Source: Acanthornis magna (lineage: Eukaryota > Chordata > Aves > Passeriformes > Acanthizidae). From it: DNA of 64,000 nucleotides. The notes below the pieces were generated by a model that saw only the letters and a list, made by a program, of their open reading frames with translations, was not told the origin of the DNA and ran no database searches. Of this stretch, positions 12,433 to 23,700 are shown piece after piece. The DNA lies in assembly GCA_036785705.1 (NCBI GenBank), contig JAWUZG010000138.1, positions 885,501-949,500 of the forward strand, written 5' to 3'. Positions within the stretch are counted from its first letter, which is position 1, and the number at the start of each line of letters is the position of its first letter. Made by a program: the position numbers and the translations under genes.

Positions 12433-13639
12433 TCTCCATTCCAGTTGTTTTTAGGCCTTGGCCAAGAGCTTTGGAAACTGTCCTGGTCCCTTTGGGCTGT
12501 GTGTGCCCCAATGTGGAGCATCGCGGGAGGGATACTCCTCCCAGAATGCCAGCAGGGGAATTGCTGTGCTGGAAGCTTGGGACAAAGGAATGATTCAAAA
12601 GGGCAGGGAGAAAAGGCAGCTCTCAGTGTGGAGACACTTGCTCCATCTCTCCTGTCTATATGTCGAGGAACAGAAGCAGCCGAAAAAAGAGGAACAGGCT
12701 GCTGCCATGCCAGGCAGGAAGTGCATGAAATCCCAGGAGCAAGTCTGTGCTTTATAATGATTTCCAGATGACATCCTAGACCAAATGTGTTGTGGTTGTC
12801 TGGATATGCATTCACACATTGTGAGGCTTCTACAGAAAATCAGAGGATCTCCTTTAAAGTCATACCTTGGCCTGAGCCAAGGGCCTTGGATGCAAAGATC
12901 CATGTGGTAGGTTTGGCTTCCCCTCCACCAAGGGATGTTCATGCTCAACCTGTGGAAAATTTGCTTTAGATGATTGCATGGAATTTATATTTTTGTCAAA
13001 AAAAACCTCAATCCAAACTGTAGAATCTACTTGGATTTCCAAAAATCTTTACTCAAGTGCTCTCGTCAAAGGTTCTTAACACTGAGTTAAGGTGGGAGAT
13101 GAAGCCAGGTCCTTCCATGGGCTTGATCTGGCTAAAGAATAAATGGTCAGTTTTCTTTCTGGAGAATGGTCACTAATTGAGTTCCCTGTAACCAAAATGT
13201 AGGGTGAAATGACAGATTTTGCAGATTATAAAAGCATTTAGGATGGTCACAACTTCAGCTGCCGGTGGGAACAATAAGGCAGGAGAGGGCTGTTTCTACT
13301 CTATAAATGCTGGAGTCTGCAGTCCAGCTCTGTGCTGTTTACCCAGCAGCAGGCAGGGCTCGGTGATGATTGACCTTGTGTGTCAGGCTGCCTGTCCACC
13401 CTCGCTGCACCTCAGCTCATCTCCCTGTGCTAGCACAGCGTGCTGGTCTTGAGCTCCAAGAATTTTCCTACTGGAAATATTCTGGAAAAGAAGACAGAAA
13501 CCAACAGTGTAAAATTCCCAAGGGAGAAGGGCTAAGTGGGCTCCTTTGTGCCATGCCAAACCAGCTTTACAGACAGGTAGAACCCTTAACGTGGGGAGGG
13601 AAGATGACACACCTGCAGTGGTGTTAAATGCTGCCTGTT
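12433..13639. other. Unique sequence, no feature seen
   Basis: Several frames of 80-117 residues overlap on both strands between 12342 and 12948. None shows a domain and none is strand-consistent, so I reject them as genes. Confidence 0.55.
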
Positions 13640-13770
13640 TGCCATCCCTGCAGCTGCGGTGCTACGAGATAAAAGCTGCAAAAGGCCAAATGCAGATCTC
13701 AGACTCCTAATGTGTCAATTACCTTTCTGGCAATTACATATGGATTTAATTAGCTTGCTAAACAGTACTT
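13640..13770. other. AT-rich block, possible conserved non-coding element
   Basis: A short segment carries gtcaattacc, ggcaattaca and ggatttaattagcttg in close succession. These are homeodomain-type ATTA cores, as often seen in developmental enhancers. Evidence is compositional only. Confidence 0.25.
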
Positions 13771-16127
13771 ATTACAGCATCTCACCTGTTGGAGGGATTT
13801 CCAGTAGGAAATGTGAGATGGGAAATGCTGACAAATCTCAAATTCCCAGGGGCTCTCAGGGATTCATGCAGATAAGGTGCAATAAGGGCAGCCTGGAGCA
13901 CTCCTCCTTGGCTCTGTGCAACTGCATCTCTTTGGAGAAAGGATGGGCACCTGGGTGGATTGGTGGTAGGATGTGCCTGTGGATGAATGCCTGGTAACCT
14001 TTCTGATGCTGCAGAGAGGGGAGGAAAAGGCAGAGCAGGAGATTATCCTGGGGCAACCCAGTGATGCCTGCCTTCTCTGAAGAGCTTTGACATGATATTT
14101 TCCTGCAGTTTCTCTATAAATTGTAATTTGAGCTTGAAGGTGACAGGTAATCCCCTCAAGGAGTGTATTTGAGGGAATGCTGCGCCAGATGGTGAAAATG
14201 CCCGGGATGGATTTGCTCTTAGCGGTCTTTCTCCCCTGCTGCTTCTCTGCAGTGTCTCCCTGGAAGTATTTAATATTTTCTTCATCTTTGACCTTGCAAT
14301 CTGCAGGAACTCATCAAATGGGAGTGGTGAAAGAGAGGAAGAGGGGTAATGATCAGGGAGGGTTTTCATGATGGTTCCTGTGGTGCCCCTTTGACATCTA
14401 CCCTGGTCCCTCTAAGCTCATTCTGTGGGGCTTAGTGGCTCCTAGGAGTGACCCCACAACCTCAGAGAGTGATCCCATAGCTCGTGTGCCCTCCTGCCGT
14501 CCACTCCATCTCCCATCTCCTACAGAACCACTCCCTGGCTCCCCACACAGTTCCGTGGCTAAACAGAAAGGTGCTGTCGGCTGCCAGCGTGGCTGGGTGT
14601 GGCTGGAACATGCTGGGGACTCTTTCCAGCCTTGGATGTGTGCTCTCCATGTGCCTCTCCTGCTGATGCTCCAGCCTCCTCTGGGAAAGACAGCTCTCCC
14701 AGGTGGCTGTTTAGCTCAAGAAGCTGTATGCTGAGAGAAGCAGCTGTATGAGGGAAACAGAAAAAACAGGCTGATGTTGTGATGGAAAAGAATGCCTTGA
14801 AGGCTCCTTTATTTATTTCACAGTGCTGCTGACACCAGCTGGGAATTACGATGCCAGCCAGGACTTGCTTTCTGCAGCACTCCTGGCACACAGAGGAGAT
14901 GTTGGCTCCTCCCCTGGGCTTTGTTCTCTTTTCTGATGAAGTTTTTTCTGCTCTCCACACTTGGGTGTTAACTACAGATCAACTCTGGGTGCACTTTGGT
15001 TGTGGTGTGGAAAACACGCTCTAAATCACTTCTCCAGCTCTCCCTGTCCAGTGTGTATCTGAGACTGGGGCACAAGCCAGAGACGTCCTGGATCCCTCAG
15101 GGAATCCCTGTTGGCAGGCCATGCTCTAGAATTTCTCCCTTCCTCCCAAAGCATTCAAGACAAGAAGTGCCAGGGTAGCCTGCTGAAACTTTTAGAGTCC
15201 TAAAAACCTGAAATCTTTGCTGAATTAGAGCCTCAGGAGCAAGTAAACATAATTGTGTCCCAGTCAGGTGTGTGTGAATGGCTTTGGAGATGCTGGTTTG
15301 TGTATGGATACAAAGGAAAATTCCCTTATAGACAACACACTGGTGCACTGAACTGAACTGCAGGTAATGTGTAAGTTAAAGAAATAAAAATTTAAGAAAA
15401 GCGTGTAACCATACAGCCAAGGCAGCACCCCTTTAATTCAGAGCCAGCCCAGAGCAGGCCCCATTGGGTGGTGGAAAAGGCAAACAGCTTTAAAGGTCTG
15501 GTTCTGGTTTGATATGTGACTGTGAACTCCTATATATCAGAGCTCATCACATCTCCATGGGGTACCTCTGCCATCAGGGGATCAGGTGTCTCCATGTTTT
15601 CTGCAAAATCAAACTAAAAGCTGCCTTTGATGCCTAAAAGGTGTGAGAACTTGTGTGGCTGCTGGCTGGGGTTGGGGCAAAAGATTTCCCCAAGTATCTA
15701 GCTCAGAAGGGTATGATCAACAAAAACCTAGGAAAAAATTTGAATTACATTAAAACTGTGCATGCATAAAAAAACTAAGTATTCACTGCAGCTGATCTTT
15801 CCTGCAGTGGAACTTTTCCTTGAATTGAACTAGCATCACCACACACAAAGTGAGAGATGAGCCTTTAGCAGGTGAATACAGACTCAAGTGGCCATGGCTG
15901 TGAAAGCTGCTGCTCAGAGCTTTATGTTTTTTATCTATTTTTGGGCATGCACAGAGAAGCCTTGGAAGGAGCTCTGAGGTGAAGATCTGTGACAAGGAGG
16001 GCTCAGGGTGTAAGACTCTCCTAAGTGCACAGGCCCTTGTGGGGTTGTTCAGGTGAGCTGGGACATGGCTGGTGTTTGGTTGTGCCAGCCTGTATTTAAG
16101 AGCTGAGAGACTGACAGTCTGCAGGAC
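13771..16127. other. Unique non-coding sequence
   Basis: No repeat or exon is recognised. The 168-residue minus frame at 15783-16289 includes a poly-Phe stretch that is simply the translated poly(A) run, so it is not a gene. Confidence 0.55.
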
Positions 16128-16141
16128 AAAAAAAAAAAAAA
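16128..16141. repeat. Poly(A) run of 14
   Basis: Fourteen consecutive A followed by taaagg. No retroposon body is identified upstream. Confidence 0.85.
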
Positions 16142-17872
16142 TAAAGGAAAAACTTGAAGGAATTGCCTTAGAGCTTTGCATTAGAGATGATCCTTGTGTC
16201 TGATTCTCTAGGAATAAATACCTAGTTACACAGTATAAATGTGTAATTGCAGTGTTGGTATCAGTGTAGACATTAATATTGCAAATCACATCTCATTGGT
16301 CTTAAAACTGTGACCTTAGTGCAAGGGGAACTGGTAGGGAATTGTCAGCCATCCGGGTTTGACTTTCCCTGCATGATAATTTTCTTTTCTGAGGAAAAGA
16401 TGACTTAGCAGACAGTCAGAACAGGAGGGAAGAGGGGATGGTATTCCCCCCATGGCATGGTTGTGGTCCTTGTAAGGCCACACGGATCCATCCTGTTTTC
16501 ATATGCTCTGTCTCCAAATGCCAGCCCACATCACATGTGCAGCAGTGGTGACTCTATAGCTCATCACAGACAAACACAGTAATCTGATTTATCATGGTCC
16601 CTCGACAACCCTCTGCACACATTTTTACAGGTACTGCTCACACTGATCCAAACCCATCTGACAGCTTCAGACAGATGCCATGTTGAGAGCAAAACCTTCC
16701 ATGAAATCTTGCTTCCACTGAGGCTTCGAGGAAAAACATCTTCTCTGTGTTATACTGATTTAGAGCACATGAAGCTTTTGGCTTTGGTTCAATGCTGGAC
16801 TAAAAGTCTTTTACATTATAAACTATCAGAGCTAGAAAGATTTGCTCTATAAATGGCTCCATGTGCATATGCACTGTATATATATACATTATGGATTTGC
16901 TTATGTCACGGGGCACTTCAAATATCCCTTAATAAAATAATAGACCCTAAGGTAGCTCTATATACTGGCAGAAAGTTATTTGGTACTTTGGAGCCATGGA
17001 AAAAGCTAGAGCTCCTAAAGATTTCTTCTTTTTCCTCCAGCTGGTTTCCACTGTGAGTATTTAAAACTGCAGAACATCCTGGATCCTATTGAGTGAAGGG
17101 ATGCAGCCGTGGTCCTCTGAACCTGACAGAAGCAGAAATGGAAATTGCTTAAAGAGAATGTGAAATATTCTGCTTGTCTCCTGACAGGCTTTGGAGGTCA
17201 ATGAGCTGCACTGGGAAGGTCTCTGATGAGCAGAGAGAAATTGCTCCTGAGCTTTGTTCCCAAGGCCTGGGATTCGAGATGTCACTGGCAGGTTCACAAC
17301 TTTTCAGCAGGAAGCTGTTTTTGCTGCTCAGACAGGCCTTTCAGCTGTGAGCCGCCCCTCCAGATGATCCTTCGTAACACGCAACCCCTGGCACCTGATC
17401 AGAGATGCAGCCAAGCTGAAAAACTGTTTTCCGTGGGGCTTTGTTGGCTGCATCCCAAGAACCAGGCTACAAGGTGGGATTGTTGTCTTAATCCAAAAAG
17501 AAGAGTTGGGGCTCCAGGCTTGGCTCCATAGGAATTTCCTAGGGGAGCTGACCTGCCTCCCAGTGGCACTGAGAGGGAAGTAAGGAGGGGAATAGGAGGG
17601 GAGAGAATGCACATAGACATGAGATAATGGGCTAAGCGATAGGGAGATGCCCTGAGGCAGGGAAGGGAGAGCTCTCCCTTGGGCTCTGGGGCTGTAAGAG
17701 TGCTGCTCAGAGGTGTGGGTACTCCAGGGACTTGTCCCTTACCTGGCATTTCCTGAGATAAGGAGCCACTTATCTCAGCCCCCTGCTCTCCAGCTCCTCA
17801 TCCCTGGATGGTCACGGGGATGGGGATGTGCTGCACTTTGAGTGTCCTAAGAGGACACTGCTCCAAGGAGCC
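16142..17872. other. Unique sequence leading into the minisatellite
   Basis: A short (TA)n lies at about 16876-16887. The 16780-17050 part is AT-rich; the rest is mixed. Nothing resembles an exon or a known repeat. Confidence 0.5.
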
Positions 17873-18484
17873 CTGTGCCTGTGCTCTGTCCTGTGCCTGT
17901 GCTCTGTCCTGTGCCTGTGCTCTGTCCTGTGTGTGTGCTCTGTCCTGTGTTTGTGCTCTGTCCTGTGTTTGTGCTCTGTCCTGTGCCTGTGCTCTGTCCT
18001 GTGTGTGTGCTCTGTCCTGTGCCTGTGCTCTGTCCTGTGTTTGTGCTCTGTCCTGTGCCTGTGCTCTGTCCTGTGCCTGTGCTCTGTCCTGTGCCTGTGC
18101 TCTGTCCTGTGTTTGTGCTCTGTCCTGTGCCTGTGCTCTGTCCTGTGCCTGTGCTCTGTCCTGTGTTTGTGCTCTGTCCTGTGCCTGTGCTCTGTCCTGT
18201 GTTTGTGCTCTGTCCTGTGTTTGTGCTCTGTCCTGTGCTTGTGCTCTGTCCTGTGTGTGTGCTCTGTCCTGTGTTTGTGCTCTGTCCTGTGCCTGTGCTC
18301 TGTCCTGTGCCTGTGCTCTGTCTTGTGCCTGTGCTCTGTCCTGTGTTTGTGCTCTGTCCTGTGTGTGTGCTCTGTCCTGTGTTTGTGCTCTGTCCTGTGT
18401 TTGTGCTCTGTCCTGTGTGTGTGCTCTGTCCTGTGCCTGTGCTCTGTCCTGTGCCTGTGCTCTGTCCTGTGTTTGTGCTCTGTC
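17873..18484. repeat. Minisatellite, 34 copies of an 18-bp unit
   Basis: The array is exactly 612 bp, that is 34 tandem copies of ctgtgNNtgtgctctgtc with no indel. By my count NN is cc in 16 copies, tt in 12, tg in 5 and ct in 1; apart from NN the only change I see is the first base of copy 26 (c to t). The plus strand has no A from 17870 to 18489. For that reason all six frames stay open: every stop codon contains A on this strand, and the complementary strand has no T. The long frames (CACALS-, QDRAQA- and QSTGTG-type repeats, up to 340 residues) are therefore a compositional artefact and not evidence of a repeat protein. High copy identity points to recent expansion or homogenisation. Confidence 0.97.
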
Positions 18485-18889
18485 CTGGCAGAGGCTGAGC
18501 CTTCTCCTCCACACTCACAGCCAGAGCCACATCGCTCCCTGGGCTTTGGGGTGCAGATCCAGCTGTCCTCAGGGAGCCTGTGGTGTTAACAGCTACTACA
18601 CCTTGGTAGAAAACCCTTTCAGTTTTTCCCGTGTAAGGGATCTTGTGCAAACAAAAGTTTGCTTTCTGATTAGTTAACACCACCCTATCCCCAGATGGCT
18701 TTTGGGATAGGATCCTTATGGATCCTTCCCATGAGACTGGACAACAGGGGTGGTGGAAAGAAAAGCATTGCCTAAAATGTCCAAGCTTTTTGTCTCCCCT
18801 GGCTAAAACCAGACAATAAACATGTGGCTGGTTCTGCCCCAACAACTGCAAACAAAGATTGACTGCCAAGCTGCGGCTACCTCTCTGCT
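18485..18889. other. Unique flank of the minisatellite
   Basis: Normal mixed composition resumes at once after the last unit. Nothing is recognisable as repeat or exon. The array frames run into this part only because stops are sparse. Confidence 0.6.
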
Positions 18890-19260
18890 CTGAATTTAGC
18901 TTTCACTTCTCCCTTAATTTATTATATGCAGTTAATTTAATCCATATTGACCTGCCTCAAAGAGAAAAAAGCTCTAGGTTTGGTGAAAAATAATCTATTT
19001 TTAATTATTTCTGATGTAGAACACTAGCCCATAAATAAAATCCACTGCTACCCAGTGGTTTTTTTGCCGTCAGTACTGTCTTGCTGGAATCAATAAACAG
19101 TTGATTAAAAACCTTGTTATTTAATATATTCAGCCACCCTAATCTATTCATTAGAAACTTAATCACTTTCATGTCACCAGTTCCTGTGATGGAGAAAAGA
19201 GCTGTAGCTAATTATTAGCAATTTTACAAAGCCAATATTGAATTTCTAATGGGTCCTCTG
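18890..19260. other. AT-rich block, possible conserved non-coding element
   Basis: About 370 bp of AT-rich sequence holds many TAAT/ATTA cores, for example gcagttaatttaatcc, ctatttttaattatttc and gtagctaattattagc. It contains no repeat and is framed on both sides by minisatellites. This is the texture of a developmental enhancer, inferred from composition only. Confidence 0.3.
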
Positions 19261-19459
19261 TGGCCTCTATTTCAAGCACTTTGTATATCCCACAAACATG
19301 TGGCTCTGGGCAGGGCCAGGCTTCTCAGGCTCAAGCTTCCAACCCTGTGGGTAAACTTGGGGCCTGGCAACCAACTCTGGGGTTAGTTTGTCAGAGGAAC
19401 ACGTGTGCACAGCGCTGGCCCCTGGCCAGGTGACTCTGACGCTCCTCTGCATGGCGGCT

Positions 19460-19693
19460 GCCCATGGGACAGGGAACTCTGCCCATGGGACAGGGAACTC
19501 TGCCCATGGGACAGGGAGCTGCTGGCCATGGGACAGGGTCCCACTGCCCAAGGGACAGGGAGCTGCTGCCCATGGGACAGGGACCCACTGCCCATGGGAC
19601 AGGGAGGTGCTGGTCATAGAGAGAGACCTTCTGGCCGTGGAAGTGGGTGCTGCTGGCTGTAGGACAGAGCTGCTGGCCACTGGACAGTGTACC
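19460..19693. repeat. Degenerate minisatellite, 21-22 bp unit, about 11 copies
   Basis: Tandem copies of gcccatgggacaggga followed by a variable 5-7 bp (actct, gctgct, cccact, ggtgct) run left to right. The first units are nearly identical, and from about 19612 on the units degrade (ggtcatagagagag, ggccgtggaagtggg, ggctgtaggacagag, ggccactggacag). The 235-residue minus frame with SHGQ/PWA repeats is a translation of this array. Confidence 0.9.
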
Positions 19694-19769
19694 CAACTAT
19701 GGGGTGGGCTGTGTTCTCTGCCTCTGCTGTGTCCTTCGTGAGGGATGGGATCAAGGGGAGACAATTGAA

Positions 19770-20208
19770 AAAGACAGTGAGGTGTTGGAGAGTGTCCAGA
19801 GATGAGAATGGAGCTGGGGAAGGGCCTAGAGCACCAGGAGAAGCTGAGGGAGCTGGTGGGCTCAGCCTGGAGAAAAGGAGGCTCAGGGGGGACCTTCTCA
19901 CTCTCCACAGCTCCTGACAGGAGGGGACAGCTAGGGGGGTCAGGCTCTGCTCCCAGGGAACAGGGACAGCACAAGAGGAAACGGCCTCAGGCTGTGCCAG
20001 GGGAGGGTCAGGTTGGATATTAGGGAAACATTTCTTCACTGGAAGGGTGGTCAAGTGCTGAAATGGGGTAGTGGTAGAATCACCATCCCTAGAAGTGCTC
20101 AAAAAACACATAGGTGTGGCACTTGGGTACATGGATTAGTGGGGGCCTGGCAGTGCTGGATTGACAGGTGGACTTGATGAACTCAGAGCACTTCTTAATG
20201 ATTCTGTT
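19770..20208 (+). mobile_element. CR1 LINE, 5'-truncated, plus strand
   Basis: Recognisable CR1 blocks follow in order: gagagtgtccagag, caggagaagctgagggagct, gcctggagaaaaggaggctc, aggttggatattagggaaac, tttcttcactggaagggtgg, and a worn 3' end finishing cttaatgattctg. The protein part corresponds to the C-terminus of ORF2, but frameshifts and stops make it non-functional. The left end lies close to the decayed end of the neighbouring minisatellite. Confidence 0.88.
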
Positions 20209-21565
20209 TTTGTGTGATTATTCCTTGGGGACGAGGGAGAAGCACGGAGGGTGTGGGCAGGTGGTTGGTGTGACCTGTGCACTGCCCATCTGCAAGAACT
20301 TTTTTCTTTGCCTGTTCAATTCCTTTTGCTCTTTGATATTGGAACTGCTGGTTTGGCAGCGTGGTCACCAAAGCAGAGAGCCAGCTCTGGGTGAGACACA
20401 GTGGGATTTTCTTTAGGGCTGCATTAACTTTAAAGCCACTCACCTGTCTGGATTGTCTGCACCTGCTAGCACAGGACTTATATCCTTATATTTGTACTGT
20501 GATAGCATCTTAGGTGCCTGCTGGTGCACCAGGCAGGATCTCTGCCCAGGGAAAAGACACCTCCTCCCCTAAGGACCTTGTGTCGGAAGCAGGGTGCAGG
20601 GGCAGTGCAAGGATAAAGCACACTGGGCTGCAGTAGTGGTTTGTGCCACTTGGAGGTGGTTGAATTGCAAAATTATTGCATTGAATGTTTGTGGAACCAG
20701 GTAAAACTTACTGTGGGTGAGATACAAGAAAAAATGCTGGGCAGGAGTTGTGCACTGAAATGAGCATTAGTGCACTCAGTACAGGGGTGGGAGTGTCGGA
20801 GGGGATGGCGAACAACAGCAAGGACCAGGCTTAGGCAGTGGGGGCTAAGGATCTTTTTCCTTGAAAGGGTGATTGTTCCACACCTCTCTGCTGTGGGTAA
20901 TCTGTGCTAACAGTGCCCATTCCTGAGCTGAAACATGGGCTAGACTGTGCCCTGGTCACCAGCCCATCTGACTGCTGCTGGTATAGCTGTTCTCGGGTTC
21001 CTCCTGTGGGTTTCCATAGTTCTGGTCTTTGCAACATTTTCTGCACCAGGTCATAATTAAATATGCTGTAGGGCAGTACTTTAAGAGATTTAATTATTTG
21101 ATGTCCTTTGCTTTCCTGTTCCTGCCCTGTTTTGCTATAACTGAAGGTGCAAGCTCTTGGATTCAGTTTAACAGGAAAAGCAACAGCACAGGACTGAAGG
21201 TGTCCAGAGCCTCAAAGCGAATAGAGAAGAGCACATCCATTGATGTCTTTCTGTTATCCTCAACCTTGAGCTCTGCACAAGGGATGGCTCTGCCTTACTG
21301 AGGTGCTCAGGTCTGCAAGCTGCCTGTGTGCAGGGTATTTGAGGATGGAGCCCATGGCATTATCTTGCCTCTGCAGAGCCTCTTCAAACTGTCTCAAGGG
21401 TAGAGAAAGGCTTGAAACGTGCTGTGTCTGGACTTTGGGGTTTCAGCACCTTGAAAACCTGCAGAGCTCCCTCCACAGTACTCTGGAGGCAGCTGCCCTT
21501 GAGGTCTGCGCCCAGCAGAGAGCAGAGGGTCCTGTTTTCCCTTGTGGGACAACAACAGCAACGTC
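20209..21565. other. Unique non-coding sequence
   Basis: No repeat family is recognised. Plus- and minus-strand frames overlap at 21303-21665 without any domain. Confidence 0.5.
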
Positions 21566-21593
21566 TTCCGGAATGGAATCTTCTGGAACCTTC
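21566..21593. promoter_or_regulatory. Heat-shock-element-like GAA/TTC array
   Basis: Six modules follow each other at exact 5-bp spacing: TTC (21566), GAA (21571), GAA (21576), TTC (21581), GAA (21586), TTC (21591). The last four form a perfect nGAAnnTTCnnGAAnnTTCn, the recognition pattern of heat-shock factor trimers. A partial second copy follows at 21604-21618 (TTC at 21607, GAA at 21612). I see no promoter or gene beside it, so any role would be as a distal site. A local duplication could also have produced it by chance. Confidence 0.45.
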
Positions 21594-21614
21594 TTTCAGC
21601 ATCATCTTCTGGAA

Positions 21615-23289
21615 TCCTCTGTGCCATTAGCAGCAGTTTGTGCTCTGGTTAAGGGGGGATCATGACAATCCTCTTTCAGATGAGTGTTGCTGAGAGGTGA
21701 CTGAACACAAACACTTCCTCCCTTGGGCTTCATCTTGCTGCCTTGGGAGGGAATTTGCCAGATGGAAGGAAACAAATACACAAATATCCATGTAAACTCT
21801 TCCAAAATGGTTTCATATCCTCATTTCCGAAAATATGTGATCAAGCTTGTTTTATGGGCTTGGCAAACTTCTGATGGCATCTGGCTGAGCTAAATATTGT
21901 ACTTAATAGTCCAAGACAGCAGTGACTGCAGAGCTGGCTGCATTTCGTGTGTGTTTACAAATGTGCTGTAGTAATTCCATGGAAATTAGCACAGAGCCTT
22001 AACAACAAAACAGGGGATGGAGAACAAAGAGAAATATCTCTTGGCCTCTCTCCTGTTTGTATGTATTTCATTTGGTGTGTCTACCTATGGTCTTCATGCA
22101 TAGCACACTCTCTGCTACTATTGTTGGGAGGTTTTACATCTCAAACCCTCCAACCTCCCAAAATGTTTTTCCTTATGTATCAGATATTAATCAGAGGCAG
22201 CATTAGCAAGAGGTATAACCTGGATTCTTGTAAGTTAGTCTGAAATTGAGGCTTTTGCCCTATTGTGTGACATTATGATCTATGAGGTTGCATAATAGTA
22301 ACACTGAAAAAATATTTAGAGGATAGAATTTGCCAGTTTGCCAAATAGACTGTTTAATGAGGATGTTTTTGATTTCAGAGGTTTGAAGGAACCTCTTTGT
22401 CGGTCCTTGGCACAGTGTCTCTGACAGGGAGCCCAGGGCTCCAGGAGTCTGTCTCCAGTGCCCAGCAGCTCTGTTCTTTTAGGTAGGGATTTTCAAACAC
22501 TTTTCATTTTGCTCAAATCTGAATGAAACTAAGAAAACGAGTATTGAAATTGTCCACAAAACAAAATTGCTTCTTCCAAACGGCTCTGAGGACTGTAGAA
22601 TGATGCAAGATTTGCCGTGGGTGTGAAATGTTGCCCTCACATGAGCTGCAGCAGAGCAGGGGCTCTGGGCTGCCTTGTGGGGTGCTGGCAGCAGCTCCAG
22701 GGCACACAGCCAGTGTGTGGCTCTGTTTGCAGAGTGGCTGGGCTCTCGACACAGGGACTCTTCCTCCTCATGGCATGAGCCCTGTCAAGAACAGGTGAGT
22801 CACTTCTGAGCTCCTGCTCTGTGGTGGCTGTAGGGGTGGAAATTGGGAAATGCCCACTGACCTACCCAGCACAGTGTCTGAGCAGACCACTCTTTTCCTT
22901 CTATGGTTTTCTGCAAGGAGCATAAAGTTGCTCTGAGGATGTCTCGAAATGCTCTGTGGTGTGATGCAGAGGACATGCTAGTGTCACCAGCTGGTCATTC
23001 CACCTGACATTTTCCTCAAGCAATGAGTTCCTCTGGTGACACTGGGGGACAGTGGCACTGGGCCAGTGCTCCCTCCCCAGGGAAGTGGGAAGCTCTCTTG
23101 GATGCCTCAGACCATTGACACGTGGAGAAGCACAGATCCTACTCAGTCATGTGCTGGCAACTGTCCCAGATTCCAGTGAGCCCAAAGCTGAGGAGGAGCC
23201 ATCACACGAGGTTTGAGGTGTGCACCCACACCCCACATGCAATTAATTACACCTGGCCTAGATCATCAGTTCATGTAAATGGGCAAAGC
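21615..23289. other. Unique sequence, no feature seen
   Basis: Mixed composition, with an AT-richer patch at about 21800-21960. No repeat, exon or RNA gene is visible. Confidence 0.5.
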
Positions 23290-23700
23290 TCCATACCGAT
23301 CTTCTGAGTCTTTGCATCTGCAGATGATGTATTATTGAATTATGCTTGATTCGCTGTTTTTCTGTTGCTTAACAGAAAGCAAGTCTCAGCATAAATGAAA
23401 TTAGTATGTGCCCTCCATGTACGCCAGCTCTTGCTCCCAAGAATTTAACATTCTTAATAGAATGATTTTTTTAAAGAGAGAGGGGGGAAAGAGTCTTTGA
23501 GGCTCCTCTTTCGTTTGCCAGATTATCTGAACATTAAATTAAGCAAGTATGGAAATTCAAAATATAGCTGTTCTACAACATGTGCTGACACTGGCATAAC
23601 AATATCAGTAATCCCCCTTGACAGCCATTACAGCTTAATGCTAAAAGAAAATTAACTACTTATTTTCTTTATACTGTACATACAGTGTCTCCAAATCTTT
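23290..23700. other. AT-rich block, possible conserved non-coding element
   Basis: About 400 bp of repeat-free AT-rich sequence includes gaacattaaattaagc, gcataaatgaaattag and aaaattaactac, and keeps CpGs (ttcgctg, gtacgcc, tttcgtttg) that usually decay in neutral AT-rich DNA. Conservation is inferred and not tested. Confidence 0.3.

Noticed and set aside
15783..16289. 168-residue minus-strand frame with a Phe run
   Set aside because: The Phe run is the translated poly(A) tract and the remainder has no domain.
17847..18869. Long repeat-protein frames (up to 340 residues) over the 18-bp minisatellite
   Set aside because: The array lacks A on one strand and T on the other, so stops are impossible in all six frames; no start context, domain or splice signal supports a gene.
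19267..19974. 235-residue minus-strand frame with PWA/SHGQ repeats
   Set aside because: It translates the second minisatellite and the start of a CR1, and has no independent support.
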